Positions 63,700 through 64,000 of a DNA stretch of 64,000 bases are shown here, piece by piece. The notes under the pieces were generated by a model. That model saw only the letters and a program-made list of their open reading frames with translations, did no database searches and was not told where the DNA came from. The stretch's first letter is position 1, and every line of letters starts with the position of its first letter. The position numbers and the translations under genes were made by a program. The stretch is from Devosia ginsengisoli (GTDB lineage: Bacteria; Pseudomonadota; Alphaproteobacteria; Rhizobiales; Devosiaceae). The stretch spans positions 941,488 through 1,005,487 of the forward strand of contig NZ_JANQAJ010000011.1 of assembly GCF_024707105.1 (NCBI RefSeq), written 5' to 3'.

Positions 63700-64000
63700 A
63701 TGAGAGAACCCCAAGCCTTCCAGGACATTGCCGAAAACCTATCCTTCCTCGACGATTGGGAGGATCGGCTGAATTACGTCATCGAGCTCGGACAGGCGCT
63801 GCCTGACATGCCCGAGACCGACAAGACTGCCGAAAACAAGGTCAAGGGCTGCGTGTCCAATGTCTGGCTGGTGTCCAGCGTGGACCGCTCCGGCGGCCTT
63901 GCCGTCATGCGGTTCCGGGGCCAGTCGGATGCCATCATCACCAAGGGTCTGGTGGCCATCCTCATCGCGCTCTATTCGGGCCGTCCGGCCGCGGAAATCG
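63700..64000 (+). CDS. sufE: SufE family protein, 5' part (runs off the window)
   Basis: The first 100 codons of a SufE-type sulfur acceptor that stimulates the cysteine desulfurase SufS in Fe-S assembly. LSFLDDWEDRLNYVIELGQA, PDMPETDKTAENKVKGC (acceptor C51) and VSNVWLVSS are typical. The gene continues beyond 64000. ATG 63700 gives the expected N-terminus. Confidence 0.88.
   Translation, partial: MREPQAFQDIAENLSFLDDWEDRLNYVIELGQALPDMPETDKTAENKVKGCVSNVWLVSSVDRSGGLAVMRFRGQSDAIITKGLVAILIALYSGRPAAEI

Noticed and set aside
63682-63700. Promoter TTGACT / GATAAT just before the sufE ATG
   Set aside because: The two hexamers nearly touch, so they cannot act together as -35 and -10; no properly spaced -35 was found.

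Overview
The window is a high-GC chromosomal segment, probably from an alphaproteobacterium of the order Hyphomicrobiales and most likely Devosia-like. The basis is the gene content: the order ccmI-ccmE-ccmF-ccmH / degP / response regulator / histidine kinase / glnE, a feuN-feuP-feuQ-like trio, DUF2336, DUF1491 and DUF5330-like proteins, and a gene transfer agent (GTA) remnant. The genus is an inference from remembered gene order and protein resemblance; no search was run. No rRNA, tRNA or CRISPR array was seen.

Layout. 1-15 kb is mixed metabolism: the 3' end of an FGGY sugar kinase, a type II NADH dehydrogenase, a DMT exporter, a GH2 beta-mannosidase behind a LacI-type operator, a flavin monooxygenase divergent from a TetR regulator, a GGDEF/EAL protein, an ArsR-SRPBCC fusion that looks leaderless, an ABC exporter and PepN. 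15-29 kb holds a PAS histidine kinase, glnE, an OmpR-type two-component pair with a DegP/Do protease, and the cytochrome c maturation operon. 29-36.4 kb holds a two-gene flavoprotein operon (DAO-like plus SoxA-like, the second frameshifted), a hypothetical protein, a lipoprotein and the FeuNPQ-like signalling set.

36.4-41.6 kb is the most unusual part. It is a collapsed GTA locus in which the N-terminal ATPase part of the large terminase is fused in frame to most of the late baseplate/tail protein. The small terminase lies upstream and a muramidase with a C-terminal membrane segment lies downstream. 44.5-49.5 kb is an accessory patch: a 'mobile mystery' HTH/Fic module behind four palindromes at an exact 32-bp period, a 146-bp palindromic MITE-like element, a RelE-type toxin with an Xre antitoxin, and the wreck of a HigA-type antidote. 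A bifunctional penicillin-binding protein sits in between. 49.6-64 kb returns to ordinary chromosome: a DUF1214/DUF1254 pair, an M28 peptidase, Ddl, ChrA, DUF2336, a cell-cycle-type histidine kinase coupled to a peptidoglycan-binding protein, a cold-shock protein and the start of a SufE protein.

At least four families of palindromic intergenic repeats punctuate the window. Two genes carry single-base insertions in C runs (31730-31734 and 44724-44729). Homopolymer sequencing error should be excluded before either is called a pseudogene.
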